This document shows positions 32,198 to 39,401 of a stretch of DNA of 43,050 bases, piece by piece. Origin of the DNA: an uncultured Prevotellaceae bacterium (lineage in GTDB: Bacteria > Bacteroidota > Bacteroidia > Bacteroidales > Bacteroidaceae); the NCBI GenBank assembly GCA_946411565.1, contig CAMKEM010000023.1:1-43050 (forward strand), in the 5' to 3' direction. The position numbers were made by a program, and so were the translations under genes. Within the stretch, counting starts at the first letter, position 1; every line of letters starts with the position of its first letter. The notes beneath the pieces were generated by a model. The model made no database searches. It was given only the letters and a program-made list of their open reading frames with translations, and was not told the origin of the DNA.

Positions 32198-33172
32198 ATG
32201 AAACAGAAAAGATTGTTATTCTATCTGCCTTGGTTGCTGGTAGCAGCCTTGTGTATGCCGCTCGTGGGCTGTAGTAGCGATGATGATGAGCCTGAAAGTA
32301 AGACTTTTACGTTCGGACATTTCAAATTGAAAGGTGGATATCTGATAGGCTTTCCTACTTATACCACAACTTGCTGGAATAATTGGAGAGATAATGGAGA
32401 GTCTTTCGATGTGTATATGGTTCAGAATGGTAAGATCTATGATGCGGGGGCTATTCATTCTACTGACACCATCTTAACAGATGATGAGAAAGGAAAGAAG
32501 CATTTGGCTTTCGAGGTGGGAATTCCAGAGGCTGTAAATAAAGGAGAGGCTATTGATGTCATAGCCTTTAATAGTGTTGAGACTTCTTTGTCTTCTGGGA
32601 ATATTGAATGTAAAGTAAATTTGAAACGAGGTGGTACAATGCCTTTATGGGCTTATTCTGAACATTCATCTACGGCAGCAATTTCGGAAAGTAATTCATT
32701 GTCAACCATTGAACTCTTGTATGTCTTGAATAAAACTTCCAATGATATCACAGTCAAGCACAAGGGATTTGAAGTTAAGGATAAATGGTATTATACCAAG
32801 GCGAATGTAGTTGTAACTCCTGATCTGAAAGCTACCCCAAAAGGTTCTTCTGTGAGCGATGATGTCTTTACTGGTGCTTATAAAGCGGCTGCTAATGATG
32901 AGACTAAAATATGGAGCTTTTATGTTCCGACAGGAAAGAAAATAAAAGATGCGCGACTCGTTCTGGAAATCAATGGTAAGGAAGTAAAGACACAGCCTAT
33001 CTCGTCAGATATAAGTGTAGAATTTGGTAAATTTTATCTTATGGCAGTACAATGGGATGGCAAGAGTCTGAAATGGATATTGAGTGATAGCGAGACTCGC
33101 GGTCTAAAAGGAAAGGATATGTTTAGTAATGCTGATATAGTAGTCTGTGACAATAACGGCTCAGATTTTTAG
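32198..33172 (+). CDS. Hypothetical lipoprotein, 324 aa
   Basis: No family is recognised. Residues 1-25 are a lipoprotein signal with lipobox LVGC, C25 lipidated, followed by the acidic SSDDDEPES that in Bacteroidetes often marks export to the surface. The rest is predicted beta-rich with little sequence complexity bias (KTFTFGHFKLKGGYLIGFPT, WNNWRDNGESFDVYMVQNGK). ATG 32198 was chosen over TTG 32192. It begins 9 bp after the antiporter stop, and its AT-rich codon use differs from the upstream operon, suggesting a later addition. Confidence 0.7.
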   Translation: MKQKRLLFYLPWLLVAALCMPLVGCSSDDDEPESKTFTFGHFKLKGGYLIGFPTYTTTCWNNWRDNGESFDVYMVQNGKIYDAGAIHSTDTILTDDEKGKKHLAFEVGIPEAVNKGEAIDVIAFNSVETSLSSGNIECKVNLKRGGTMPLWAYSEHSSTAAISESNSLSTIELLYVLNKTSNDITVKHKGFEVKDKWYYTKANVVVTPDLKATPKGSSVSDDVFTGAYKAAANDETKIWSFYVPTGKKIKDARLVLEINGKEVKTQPISSDISVEFGKFYLMAVQWDGKSLKWILSDSETRGLKGKDMFSNADIVVCDNNGSDF

Positions 33173-33215
33173 CATTGCGAAATAATTATCCATTATCAAT
33201 TATAAATTATCAATT

Positions 33216-33236
33216 AAAGCCATTGTAAATGGCTTT
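33216..33236 (+). other. Hairpin immediately 5' of the riboswitch
   Basis: AAAGCCATT (33216-33224) pairs perfectly with AATGGCTTT (33228-33236) around GTA. It abuts the preQ1-like aptamer and may be part of the same regulatory RNA. Confidence 0.5.
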
Positions 33237-33270
33237 CAGAGTGCTTGGTAACCTCTTAAAAAACAAGAAA
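33237..33270 (+). promoter_or_regulatory. preQ1-I riboswitch (candidate)
   Basis: The element matches the minimal preQ1-I aptamer. P1 is formed by AGAG (33238-33241) and CTCT (33253-33256). The loop is TGCTTGGTAAC, with C33252 in the position of the specificity cytosine, and the A-rich tail is TAAAAAAC (33257-33264). The pseudoknot is CTTG (33244-33247) with CAAG (33264-33267), directly in front of the ATG at 33271, so ligand binding would hide the translation start. The loop and tail resemble the Thermoanaerobacter tengcongensis aptamer (GTAAC shared). P1 is only 4 bp, a weakness. The downstream gene is a queuosine-precursor transporter, the expected target. Confidence 0.8.
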
Positions 33271-33960
33271 ATGAATAGAAAATCATCTCAGGTGAGCGTG
33301 CTTTTTCTGCTTTTCAGCGTGCTCTTTTGTGTATGTCTCATAGCATCCAATGTTTTTGAGACAAAGCAGATAGCTTTTTTCGGGCATAGTCAGACAGGTG
33401 GTGTTATTGTCTTTCCAATCTCCTATATCATCAATGATGTGGTGTGTGAGGTCTGGGGATTTCGTAAGGCGAGACTTCTCATCTGGCTTGGCTTCCTCAT
33501 GAATTTCTTCTTTGTAGCCGTAGGAGCGTTGTGCGACTGGTTGCCTGGAGCAGAATACTGGACAGGTGACGAGGGTTTTCACTATGTTTTCGGACTTGCC
33601 CCACGAATTGCTGCGGCCTCTTTTGTGGCATTCCTTGCAGGATCTTTCGTCAATGCCTATGTAATGAGTAGGATGAAGATACGCGATGCAGGAAAGAACT
33701 TCTCTTTGCGTGCTATTCTCAGTACTGTATTTGGCGAGGGTGTTGATTCTATCCTGTTCTTCCCGCTTGCTTTAGGTGGAATAGTACCTACAGACGAACT
33801 TCCTTGGCTTATGCTTGCTCAGGTATGTCTAAAAACAGGCTACGAGATCATTGTCTTGCCTATCACCATCCGTGTTGTGCGTTGGGTAAAGAATCGTGAA
33901 CAGGAAGATGTGTATGACAATGGAGAGAAGTATAACGTCTTTAAGATCTTTAATGTTTAA
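33271..33960 (+). CDS. yhhQ: Queuosine precursor transporter (YhhQ/VUT family)
   Basis: This integral membrane protein of the COG1738/YhhQ family takes up preQ0/preQ1. It has 229 aa from ATG 33271 (MNRKSSQVSVLF); an upstream in-frame start at 33229 would translate the riboswitch and was rejected. Six or so transmembrane helices are visible. Family signatures are VFPISYIINDVVCEVWGFRK, the SFVAFLAGSFVNAYVMSRMK segment, SLRAILSTVFGEGVDSILF and MLAQVCLKTGYEIIVLPIT. The putative preQ1 riboswitch in its leader and queF downstream agree on a role in queuosine metabolism. Confidence 0.9.
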   Translation: MNRKSSQVSVLFLLFSVLFCVCLIASNVFETKQIAFFGHSQTGGVIVFPISYIINDVVCEVWGFRKARLLIWLGFLMNFFFVAVGALCDWLPGAEYWTGDEGFHYVFGLAPRIAAASFVAFLAGSFVNAYVMSRMKIRDAGKNFSLRAILSTVFGEGVDSILFFPLALGGIVPTDELPWLMLAQVCLKTGYEIIVLPITIRVVRWVKNREQEDVYDNGEKYNVFKIFNV

Positions 33961-33990
33961 CGGATTTGTGGACGTGTCTTCGATGCTGAA

Positions 33991-34082
33991 CTGACAATAA
34001 TTACCGATCTTACCAATCTTATTCCAATAAATTGTGAATATGCAAGATTGAAAAGATTGTGCAGATTGGTAATTATTGTCAG
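33991..34082. repeat. Inverted repeat between yhhQ and queF
   Basis: The left arm 33991-34020 (CTGACAATAATTACCGATCT, then TACCAATCTT) is inverted at 34044-34082, with AGATTG words repeated in the right arm. The segment 33981-34002 recurs with one mismatch at 42843-42864, and the right end (AATTATTGTCAGT plus AAAAxCAGCTT) recurs at 38729-38752. Confidence 0.75.
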
Positions 34083-34174
34083 TAAAAAGCAGCTTGCTGC
34101 CAAATCGTAATAGAATCGTTCAACTCTGTCGGACTATCGTTAATTTTAAATTTTCAATTTTCAATTGTATAATC

Positions 34175-34630
34175 ATGGCAAATCGCGAAAATGATAACCT
34201 TCAGTCTCTTGGTAAGAAGACTGAATATCGTCAGGACTATGCTCCTGAGGTACTTGAGAGCTTTGAGAACAAACATCCAGAGAATGACTATTGGGTACTG
34301 TTCAACTGCCCAGAGTTCACTTCCCTTTGTCCTATTACTGGTCAGCCAGACTTTGCAGAGATAAAGATTCAGTATGTGCCTGATGTCAGGATGGTTGAGA
34401 GCAAGAGTCTGAAACTCTATCTCTTCTCTTTCCGCAATCATGGAGACTTCCACGAGGATTGTGTCAATATCATTATGAAAGACCTTATCCGCCTCATGGA
34501 TCCTAAATATATAGAGGTTACAGGCATCTTCACTCCACGTGGTGGTATCAGCATCTATCCGTATGCCAACTATGGCCGTCCGGGAACAAAGTACGAGAAA
34601 CTTGCAGAGCACAGATTCATGAATCATTAA
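34175..34630 (+). CDS. queF: NADPH-dependent 7-cyano-7-deazaguanine reductase
   Basis: QueF reduces preQ0 to preQ1 in queuosine synthesis. The length is 151 aa, the short single-domain form of the tunnelling-fold family. The catalytic Cys52 is in [13 protein letters not shown] and the proton donor Asp59 ends that motif. The QueF signature [20 protein letters not shown] gives the NADPH/substrate region. ATG 34175 ([15 protein letters not shown]) was chosen; the open frame upstream runs through intergenic repeat. It lies 214 bp after the queuosine-precursor transporter, so preQ0 reduction and precursor uptake are encoded together. Confidence 0.96.
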   Translation: MANRENDNLQSLGKKTEYRQDYAPEVLESFENKHPENDYWVLFNCPEFTSLCPITGQPDFAEIKIQYVPDVRMVESKSLKLYLFSFRNHGDFHEDCVNIIMKDLIRLMDPKYIEVTGIFTPRGGISIYPYANYGRPGTKYEKLAEHRFMNH

Positions 34631-34691
34631 GATTCACGTTATTTGTGAACACCGAAAACACGGAAGAAACGGAAGTTTCGCTTGTATAATA

Positions 34692-34790
34692 ATTAATGCG
34701 ATATTAATGTGTTATTAACGGACATTATATGTTCTCACTTCGTGAGGATAACATTAATTGTCATAGATTTCACATTAATGTCGCATTAAT
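34692..34790. repeat. Palindrome built from 11-bp words (ATTAATGTGTT)
   Basis: The left arm 34692-34718 has words ATTAATGCGAT, ATTAATGTGTT and ATTAACGGACA. The right arm 34752-34790 carries CATTAATTGTC, CATTAATGTCG and CATTAAT. The centre near 34731-34750 (TTCTCACTTCGTGAGGATAA) is itself a small hairpin. It probably ends the queF transcript. Confidence 0.75.
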
Positions 34791-34826
34791 TTTTCATATA
34801 TATTTGGAGAAATCAGATATTTTGCG

Positions 34827-34834
34827 TATTTTTG
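34827..34834 (+). promoter_or_regulatory. Bacteroidetes-type promoter of the structured leader
   Basis: TATTTTTG followed by CACAC is a consensus -7 box, with TTTGG about 24 bp upstream. The next gene starts at 35232, giving a leader of about 390 nt. Confidence 0.6.
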
Positions 34835-34841
34835 CACACAG

Positions 34842-35227
34842 ATATAAGTAAAATCAAAATATTAACCCATAAAAACAATTAATAAGAACCAGAAAGTACA
34901 TCAATTAAAAACAATTAGATGAGCGGTAACGTTCCCCTATGCTGATGATAGTCTCAGACTTTCTCGGCAAGAGTTGGTAAATCTATTACACTAATCCATG
35001 GGTGAGCAACTACTGATTCTCTCGACATAAAATATACATAGAGCTATTTGCTCTTGTTCTCTCAATCCGAAATCGCCAGTTTCAACAAGTGAGAACAGGA
35101 AAAGCAATAAGCTCCGTGTCCGTTTAGGGCATGGGCTTATCGTATCCTTTTCTACTTGTGCGGTGTTTGGCGATACCAGGATTGAGGACGAGGATTTCGG
35201 AAGGTCTGCGCCCTTTTATTTTTTTAG
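34842..35227 (+). ncRNA. Long structured 5' leader or separate ncRNA
   Basis: About 390 nt lie between a good promoter box and the YD-repeat gene, without a long reading frame. The 3' part folds by eye into a rod: CTCAATCC (35061-35068) with GGATTGAG (35179-35186), ATCGCCA with TGGCGAT, ACAAGT with ACTTGT, GAAAAG with CTTTTC, ATAAGCTC with GGGCTTAT, and a tip TGTCC-GTTTA-GGGCA. An alternative helix CCGAAATC (35067-35074) with GATTTCGG (35193-35200) is mutually exclusive with the outer stem. The 5' part has GAGC-TATTT-GCTC and other small stems. A T-rich tract (35214-35225) follows. It may be a cis-regulator or an independent RNA; no known Rfam family was recognised with confidence. Confidence 0.5.
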
Positions 35228-35231
35228 TATC

Positions 35232-37472
35232 ATGAACAAATCAATTGCACAAATCTCGTTTTTGACATTTGTCTTTTTATTCCTGTTTGGTAACAAAATG
35301 GCAAATGCTGATGATGTTATAATCAAATGTCGTCTCGATAGCGTAATAAACTATGATACGAAAATTTATTACACTTATCATCCTAACGGTCAGTTACATA
35401 CAAAAACAAACTCAGAAGGAACTTGGGAGTATGACGAAAGAGGACGTAAGGTTAGGTTCGAGCCGAATAATGCTAATTCATATTCGATGCAATGGTATTA
35501 CCATAATGAAACTGATGACTTGATTGACTATTACATAGAAAGTTATTATAATGGTTATAATAGTTTTACATATGATTATGATAACAACAATAGGCTTATA
35601 AGCGTAAATGAGCAAGTAGACAGGATGGGCGAATCTTATTCTTCGTCGGAAACTTATTCTTATGACTCAAATGGGAATCTTATTCGTTTCGCAACTGATT
35701 ACACGAATACTAATGCAGGGTGGCTTAACGGTATGACAAAATGTTATGATAATGGTCATGTAGTTTCAGTCGAAGAGTACGATATTTACCTCCCCCCCTT
35801 TGGAATATCTCATTCAAAACAAAGAACCGAATATGTATATGATGCTAATTGGTTGTTAGTTTCAGAAAAGTTATACAATATTTCTGAAACTGACGAAGCC
35901 ACTTTAGAAAAAGAAATCCAATATGGATATGATTCAGAAGGTAGATGTATAAGCAAAACAAACCTTGTTTCCTTTGATGGTGTAATGGCAGAATCCACAA
36001 AAGTTGATTCTATTTATAATGACAATTCAATAATTGTTAAGAATTACGAAATGTCATTCGGTGAATGGAAGGAACTTTCTGCCAATGAGAAAATATTTGA
36101 TTCAAATGGCAGAATTATATGCGAAAATAATTATATCAAAAAAAATGATGATATGATTAAAAATTCATATAAAACATGGGATTATGACTTAAATGGAAAG
36201 TTATTGTCACATAAAAGCTATGTTTTAGAAGGTGCAAGTTACAAACTTACATCGTCAGAATCATGGGCATATGACACGGCTGGAAATCTAACAAATCACG
36301 TAAAATCATCTGGTGAATCAGAGTCTTGGACATATGATCCTACAGGTAATTTGACCTCTCATAAACATAATAATCGATATGGACTTATTGATTTATCAGA
36401 AGAATTTTCATATGATTCAGATGGAAATGTCATAAAAAAGTTTTTGGAGAAATGGATATGTTCTGATCAAAACGGAGCTTATATAAGTGGGAGTAGATAT
36501 GAATACAAATATGATTCTTTTCAAAACACAATTCAGTCAGATGAATATTCAAAGAAAGTTTCTGATGATGTCTGGGAAATGACAAAAAGAGTCAAGTATT
36601 ATTATGACACATCTATTAATGAGGCTGAGATATTTATGGGAGATAATGAAAACCTGCCTGTGGAGAAGCATGTGTCAAAATTGTTGTATTACATCACCTA
36701 CTTAAAAATAGGTTCTTATAAAACGACATATTACTATAGTCAACCTGATATAGAACTTATTGATGGAATTGCGTATTTTAAGGATACGACAGAAGAAAAA
36801 GTAAAATCAATATCATACATTCGAACTTTCAACAATACTAAGTGGCAAGCTCTATATATTCCGTTCTCTATGAGTTATCGTGATTGGAAGGATGATTTTG
36901 AGGTGGCTTATGTCAATAGTATTCGTCAGTTGGATAGAGATGATGATGGTGCTATTGACGAGACCATAATGGATGTCGTGAAAATAAAGAGCGGTTCTCT
37001 TATTCCTAACACGCCATATCTAATAAGGGCAAAGACTACTGGCGAGAAAAAAATATCGGTGACTAATGCCGTCCTCTATAAGTCGGAGGAAAATAGCATA
37101 GATTGCAGAACGACTATTGCAGAATATACATTCACAGGCACTTATAAAGCTATTCCTGCATCTACGCTTATAGCAAACAACTATTATGCTATGGGTGGTG
37201 GTGCTCTCATTATGACTGATGGTAGTAGTGGTTTGAATCCTTATCGTTGGTATATGAAGATAGAGCCTCGTAGTCCTATGTATAACGTAAGTAATGCAGC
37301 AAAGACAATCACTATCAATGTGGTAGGTGAGGAAGAAACGACTGGCGTTGAAGAGTTGCGAGTTACGAATGACAAATCACCAGTCTATGACATGAACGGC
37401 AGAAAGGTTAATGAGAATAATTTGAAGCCGGGCATTTATATCAATAATGGAAAGAAAGTAATCATTAAATAA
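35232..37472 (+). CDS. YD-repeat (RHS-like) surface protein with C-terminal sorting tail
   Basis: The protein is 746 aa from ATG 35232 (MNKSIAQISFLTFVFLFLFG). The frame is open from 35163, but that part lies in the structured leader. A signal peptide ends near residue 26 (MANA). At least eight YD-type units follow between about 40 and 430: YDERGRKVRF, YDSNGNLIRF, YDSEGRCISK, YDLNGKLLSH, YDTAGNLTNH, YDPTGNLTSH, YDSDGNVIKK. Residues about 530-700 are a different, probably beta-rich module. The end, VYDMNGRKVNENNLKPGIYI followed by NNGKKVIIK, matches the type A C-terminal domain that directs type IX secretion. There is no RHS core-closing motif or toxin tip. Codon use is much more AT-rich than that of neighbours, suggesting transfer. 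Confidence 0.82.
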   Translation: MNKSIAQISFLTFVFLFLFGNKMANADDVIIKCRLDSVINYDTKIYYTYHPNGQLHTKTNSEGTWEYDERGRKVRFEPNNANSYSMQWYYHNETDDLIDYYIESYYNGYNSFTYDYDNNNRLISVNEQVDRMGESYSSSETYSYDSNGNLIRFATDYTNTNAGWLNGMTKCYDNGHVVSVEEYDIYLPPFGISHSKQRTEYVYDANWLLVSEKLYNISETDEATLEKEIQYGYDSEGRCISKTNLVSFDGVMAESTKVDSIYNDNSIIVKNYEMSFGEWKELSANEKIFDSNGRIICENNYIKKNDDMIKNSYKTWDYDLNGKLLSHKSYVLEGASYKLTSSESWAYDTAGNLTNHVKSSGESESWTYDPTGNLTSHKHNNRYGLIDLSEEFSYDSDGNVIKKFLEKWICSDQNGAYISGSRYEYKYDSFQNTIQSDEYSKKVSDDVWEMTKRVKYYYDTSINEAEIFMGDNENLPVEKHVSKLLYYITYLKIGSYKTTYYYSQPDIELIDGIAYFKDTTEEKVKSISYIRTFNNTKWQALYIPFSMSYRDWKDDFEVAYVNSIRQLDRDDDGAIDETIMDVVKIKSGSLIPNTPYLIRAKTTGEKKISVTNAVLYKSEENSIDCRTTIAEYTFTGTYKAIPASTLIANNYYAMGGGALIMTDGSSGLNPYRWYMKIEPRSPMYNVSNAAKTITINVVGEEETTGVEELRVTNDKSPVYDMNGRKVNENNLKPGIYINNGKKVIIK

Positions 37473-37480
37473 TAGCGATT

Positions 37481-37636
37481 ATGAGAAAGAAGTATAATAA
37501 ACCGAAAATCTTGGTAGAAAAGATGAACCTCCCCTTGCTTGTAGAAACAAGTGAGGTACAAGTTGGAGGCACAGGCACACCAGATGCCAAATGTTTTTCC
37601 TCTGCCTACTTTGAGGATGAGGAATATGAAGAATAA
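37481..37636 (+). CDS. Small peptide gene, 51 aa
   Basis: The frame starts 8 bp after the YD-repeat gene and ends 44 bp before a perfect terminator, so it is almost certainly co-transcribed. The product begins MRKKYNKPKILVEKMNLPLL, continues VETSEVQVGGTGTPDAKCFS and ends SAYFEDEEYEE. The KKYxxPxxxVEK opening resembles a class of short Bacteroidales peptides of unknown role. It looks like a basic leader, a GG-containing hinge and an acidic single-Cys tail. That is compatible with a modified-peptide precursor, but no maturation enzyme is in the window. Confidence 0.6.
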   Translation: MRKKYNKPKILVEKMNLPLLVETSEVQVGGTGTPDAKCFSSAYFEDEEYEE

Positions 37637-37678
37637 TGCAATTTTACCCATAGATAAAGTTTTTAACATCTATGTTTA

Positions 37679-37719
37679 GAAGAGGGCATCTCGTGAGAGA
37701 TGCCCTCTTTTGTTTTTCA
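37679..37719 (+). terminator. Strong intrinsic terminator
   Basis: AGAGGGCATCTC (37681-37692) pairs perfectly with GAGATGCCCTCT (37697-37708) around GTGA, followed by TTTGTTTTT. It ends the YD-repeat / small peptide transcript. Confidence 0.9.
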
Positions 37720-37752
37720 GGAATTCCAACCCAGAAAAAAGAATTTTTACAT

Positions 37753-38077
37753 AACTCTGCAACTCGTCACCCTCAGCGCTGCAAGTTGTTGTGACTCTTG
37801 ATGCTACAGCGGTGATTCATTTGATTTCACTCGTCACCCACTCGTCACCCGAATCCTTGTATCTTGTTGAGAATGTGGAATATACAAGGTCAATTCACTC
37901 GTCACCACTTTTCAACGATTTTCGGGTGACGAGTGAAATTCTACTCCAAATTGCTCTATATCAAGTTGATACAAGCGTGAGGGTGACGAGTGGGTGACGA
38001 GCTATAAAAATGAATCACCGCTACAACTCTCTGAGGCTTAAACTATTACAACGCTGAGGGTGACGAGTTGCAGAGTT
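37753..38077. repeat. 325-bp nested palindrome with 11-bp CTCGTCACCCA words
   Basis: Perfect 26-bp outer arms are 37753-37778 and 38052-38077 (AACTCTGCAACTCGTCACCC and on). Inner paired segments are GCGGTGATTCATTT with AAATGAATCACCGC, tandem CACTCGTCACC twice with GGGTGACGAGT twice, CTTGTATC with GATACAAG, and TTTCACTCGTCACC-like with GGTGACGAGTGAAA. No gene is recognised inside. Confidence 0.85.
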
Positions 38078-38115
38078 GTTCTAAATTTCTTTTTTCAGAG
38101 TTTAAAACACAACGA

Positions 38116-38214
38116 AAAGGGAAACGGATTGCTGTTTTATCTGAAAAGACACGAAATTATTACTGCGCCAACAATCAGATACATCAGATAAATCCGTTTC
38201 CCTTATTATTTTTC
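38116..38214. repeat. Nested hairpin, terminator-like
   Basis: AAGGGAAACGGATT (38116-38129) is inverted by AATCCGTTTCCCTT (38190-38203), with inner TTATCTGA and TCAGATAA also paired. It is followed by ATTATTTTTC. Confidence 0.65.
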
Positions 38215-38238
38215 AGTAAAATTATAAATAATCAGTTA

Positions 38239-38335
38239 AAGTAAGTCCTGTGTAACTCTCATTTTTCGCCGATTCTAAGGAACGGACTTGAAACGAACCT
38301 GGAACGGAGGTGGAACGGACCTATAACAATTGGGC
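38239..38335. repeat. 11-bp-period repeat block, left copy
   Basis: GTAAGTCCTGTGTAACTCTC and a CATTTTTCGCC linker lead to 11-bp words GAACGGACTTG, AAACGAACCTG, GAACGGAGGTG and GAACGGACCTA. The block is a degenerate direct copy of 38588-38668 on the other side of the palindrome at 38397-38547. Confidence 0.7.
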
Positions 38336-38344
38336 TTGATATTC

Positions 38345-38376
38345 AACCGGCTGAGATTTCAGCCAGTTATTTTTTC
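38345..38376 (+). terminator. Terminator-like hairpin
   Basis: AACCGGCTGA pairs with TCAGCCAGTT around GATT and is followed by ATTTTTTC. No gene directly upstream needs it, so its function is uncertain. Confidence 0.5.
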
Positions 38377-38396
38377 TGCAGAACACATTGCCAAAA

Positions 38397-38547
38397 TGTG
38401 GTCAAGATGGTCAAGGTCAAAATGGTCATTTTCATTTTCGGATGTGTCATTGCTCGCTATATATAAATAGAATATTTATATATAGTGGAGGTTTTTGACT
38501 TCCTCAAAATCATTTTGACCAAAATGACCATGACCAAAATGACCGCA
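38397..38547. repeat. Large palindrome with GGTCAAAAT words and a TATATA centre
   Basis: The left arm 38397-38438 has four GGTCA words. The right arm 38507-38547 has the complementary TGACC words. The centre 38457-38485 is a perfect 13-bp inverted repeat, CTATATATAAATA around GAA, closely resembling the centre at 8506-8542. Confidence 0.85.
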
Positions 38548-38565
38548 GGTTGGGTGCTTCCTCCA

Positions 38566-38690
38566 AGTCCCAAGTAATTCCTATGTAAGTCCCTTGTAAG
38601 TCCCATTTTTCGCCTATTCTTAGGAATGGACCTGGAACGGAGGCATAGCGGAGGCAGAACGGAGGATGGGCGAGGGTATGGCGAAGGCAG
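38566..38690. repeat. 11-bp-period repeat block, right copy
   Basis: AAGTCCCAAGT, AATTCCTATGT, AAGTCCCTTGT and AAGTCCCATTT are followed by a TTCGCC linker and then GAATGGACCTG, GAACGGAGGCA, TAGCGGAGGCA and GAACGGAGG. The two halves are loosely inverted to one another. The block is a direct partner of 38239-38335. Confidence 0.7.
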
Positions 38691-38719
38691 AGTTTTAACG
38701 TTATTTCGAATTTGTCGAA

Positions 38720-38752
38720 CTGACGTTAATTATTGTCAGTTAAAAACAGCTT
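38720..38752. repeat. Short member of the TGACAATAATT repeat
   Basis: ACTGACGTTAATTATTGTCAGT is a near-palindrome (38720-38741), followed by TAAAAACAGCTT. The right part matches the right end of the yhhQ-queF repeat at 34069-34094. From here to 39178 no gene or clear structure was seen. Confidence 0.5.
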
Positions 38753-39178
38753 ACGGTTTGCCATCTAGGCAATTGGCTTTCCCTTTGGCCGCCGAGCTAA
38801 ACCTTCGTCGAGTTCACGTAGTTATTAAAGTGAAAAATAGGGGGAAAATTCTTATGCGATGAGCGGAAAAGATAAAAATGATACTGATGTGAAATTGGCA
38901 TGAGTCATAAAAACGAGGAGAAATACCCTTCTGATATACTGTGTTGAGGGGTAGGGAAAAACATTAGTGATTTTAATGATAAATGGCTTTTGCATCGCAT
39001 TAAAAATTAGGTAATTTTAAGGAATTTTAATGTGTGTTTTTGAGCGATATAAACTTTTTCTTTACATAAATTTCGTAAGTCATTGAAAAGGTACGACTTA
39101 TGATTTTTGCCTCGTTTTTGAACAAAATTTAACAGAAAAATAATTGGAAAATCATTTGGAAATTGGAAAAAAATATAT

Positions 39179-39186
39179 TACCTTTG
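39179..39186 (+). promoter_or_regulatory. Bacteroidetes-type promoter of nrdD-nrdG
   Basis: TACCTTTG followed by CAC has TTTGG about 20 bp upstream fitting the -33 element. The nrdD ATG is at 39402, so the leader is about 210 nt. Confidence 0.7.
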
Positions 39187-39235
39187 CACTCGGAAAAATT
39201 TCTAAATCGGATAACTTTCTGAAGACGGACGAGTG

Positions 39236-39308
39236 AAAAAGTTTCCCAAAATGGAAAACTTTTTTCTTTTTCAACGAAGAAAAGTTTTCCAAAATAGAAA
39301 ACTTTTTT
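39236..39308 (+). promoter_or_regulatory. Two tandem hairpins in the nrdD leader
   Basis: AAAAAGTTTCCC pairs with GGAAAACTTTTTT (39236-39265). A second copy, AAAAGTTTTCC with TAGAAAACTTTTTT, follows (39280-39308). Each ends in a run of T, so each could act as an intrinsic attenuator in the ribonucleotide reductase leader. Confidence 0.5.
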
Positions 39309-39401
39309 GCCGAAGGGATAATAAAAATATGCCTAAACGACTAAACTTGGTATAACAATTAAATTACACATAAGCAACAACTAATTTTAAAAATAATTGC
39401 A

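Noticed and set aside
33229..33270. 14-residue N-terminal extension of the YhhQ-type transporter
   Set aside because: It would translate the preQ1-like aptamer; the transporter family starts near MNRKSS.
37791..37997. 68-codon frame within the 325-bp palindrome
   Set aside because: It encodes only the repeat words and has no promoter or start context.
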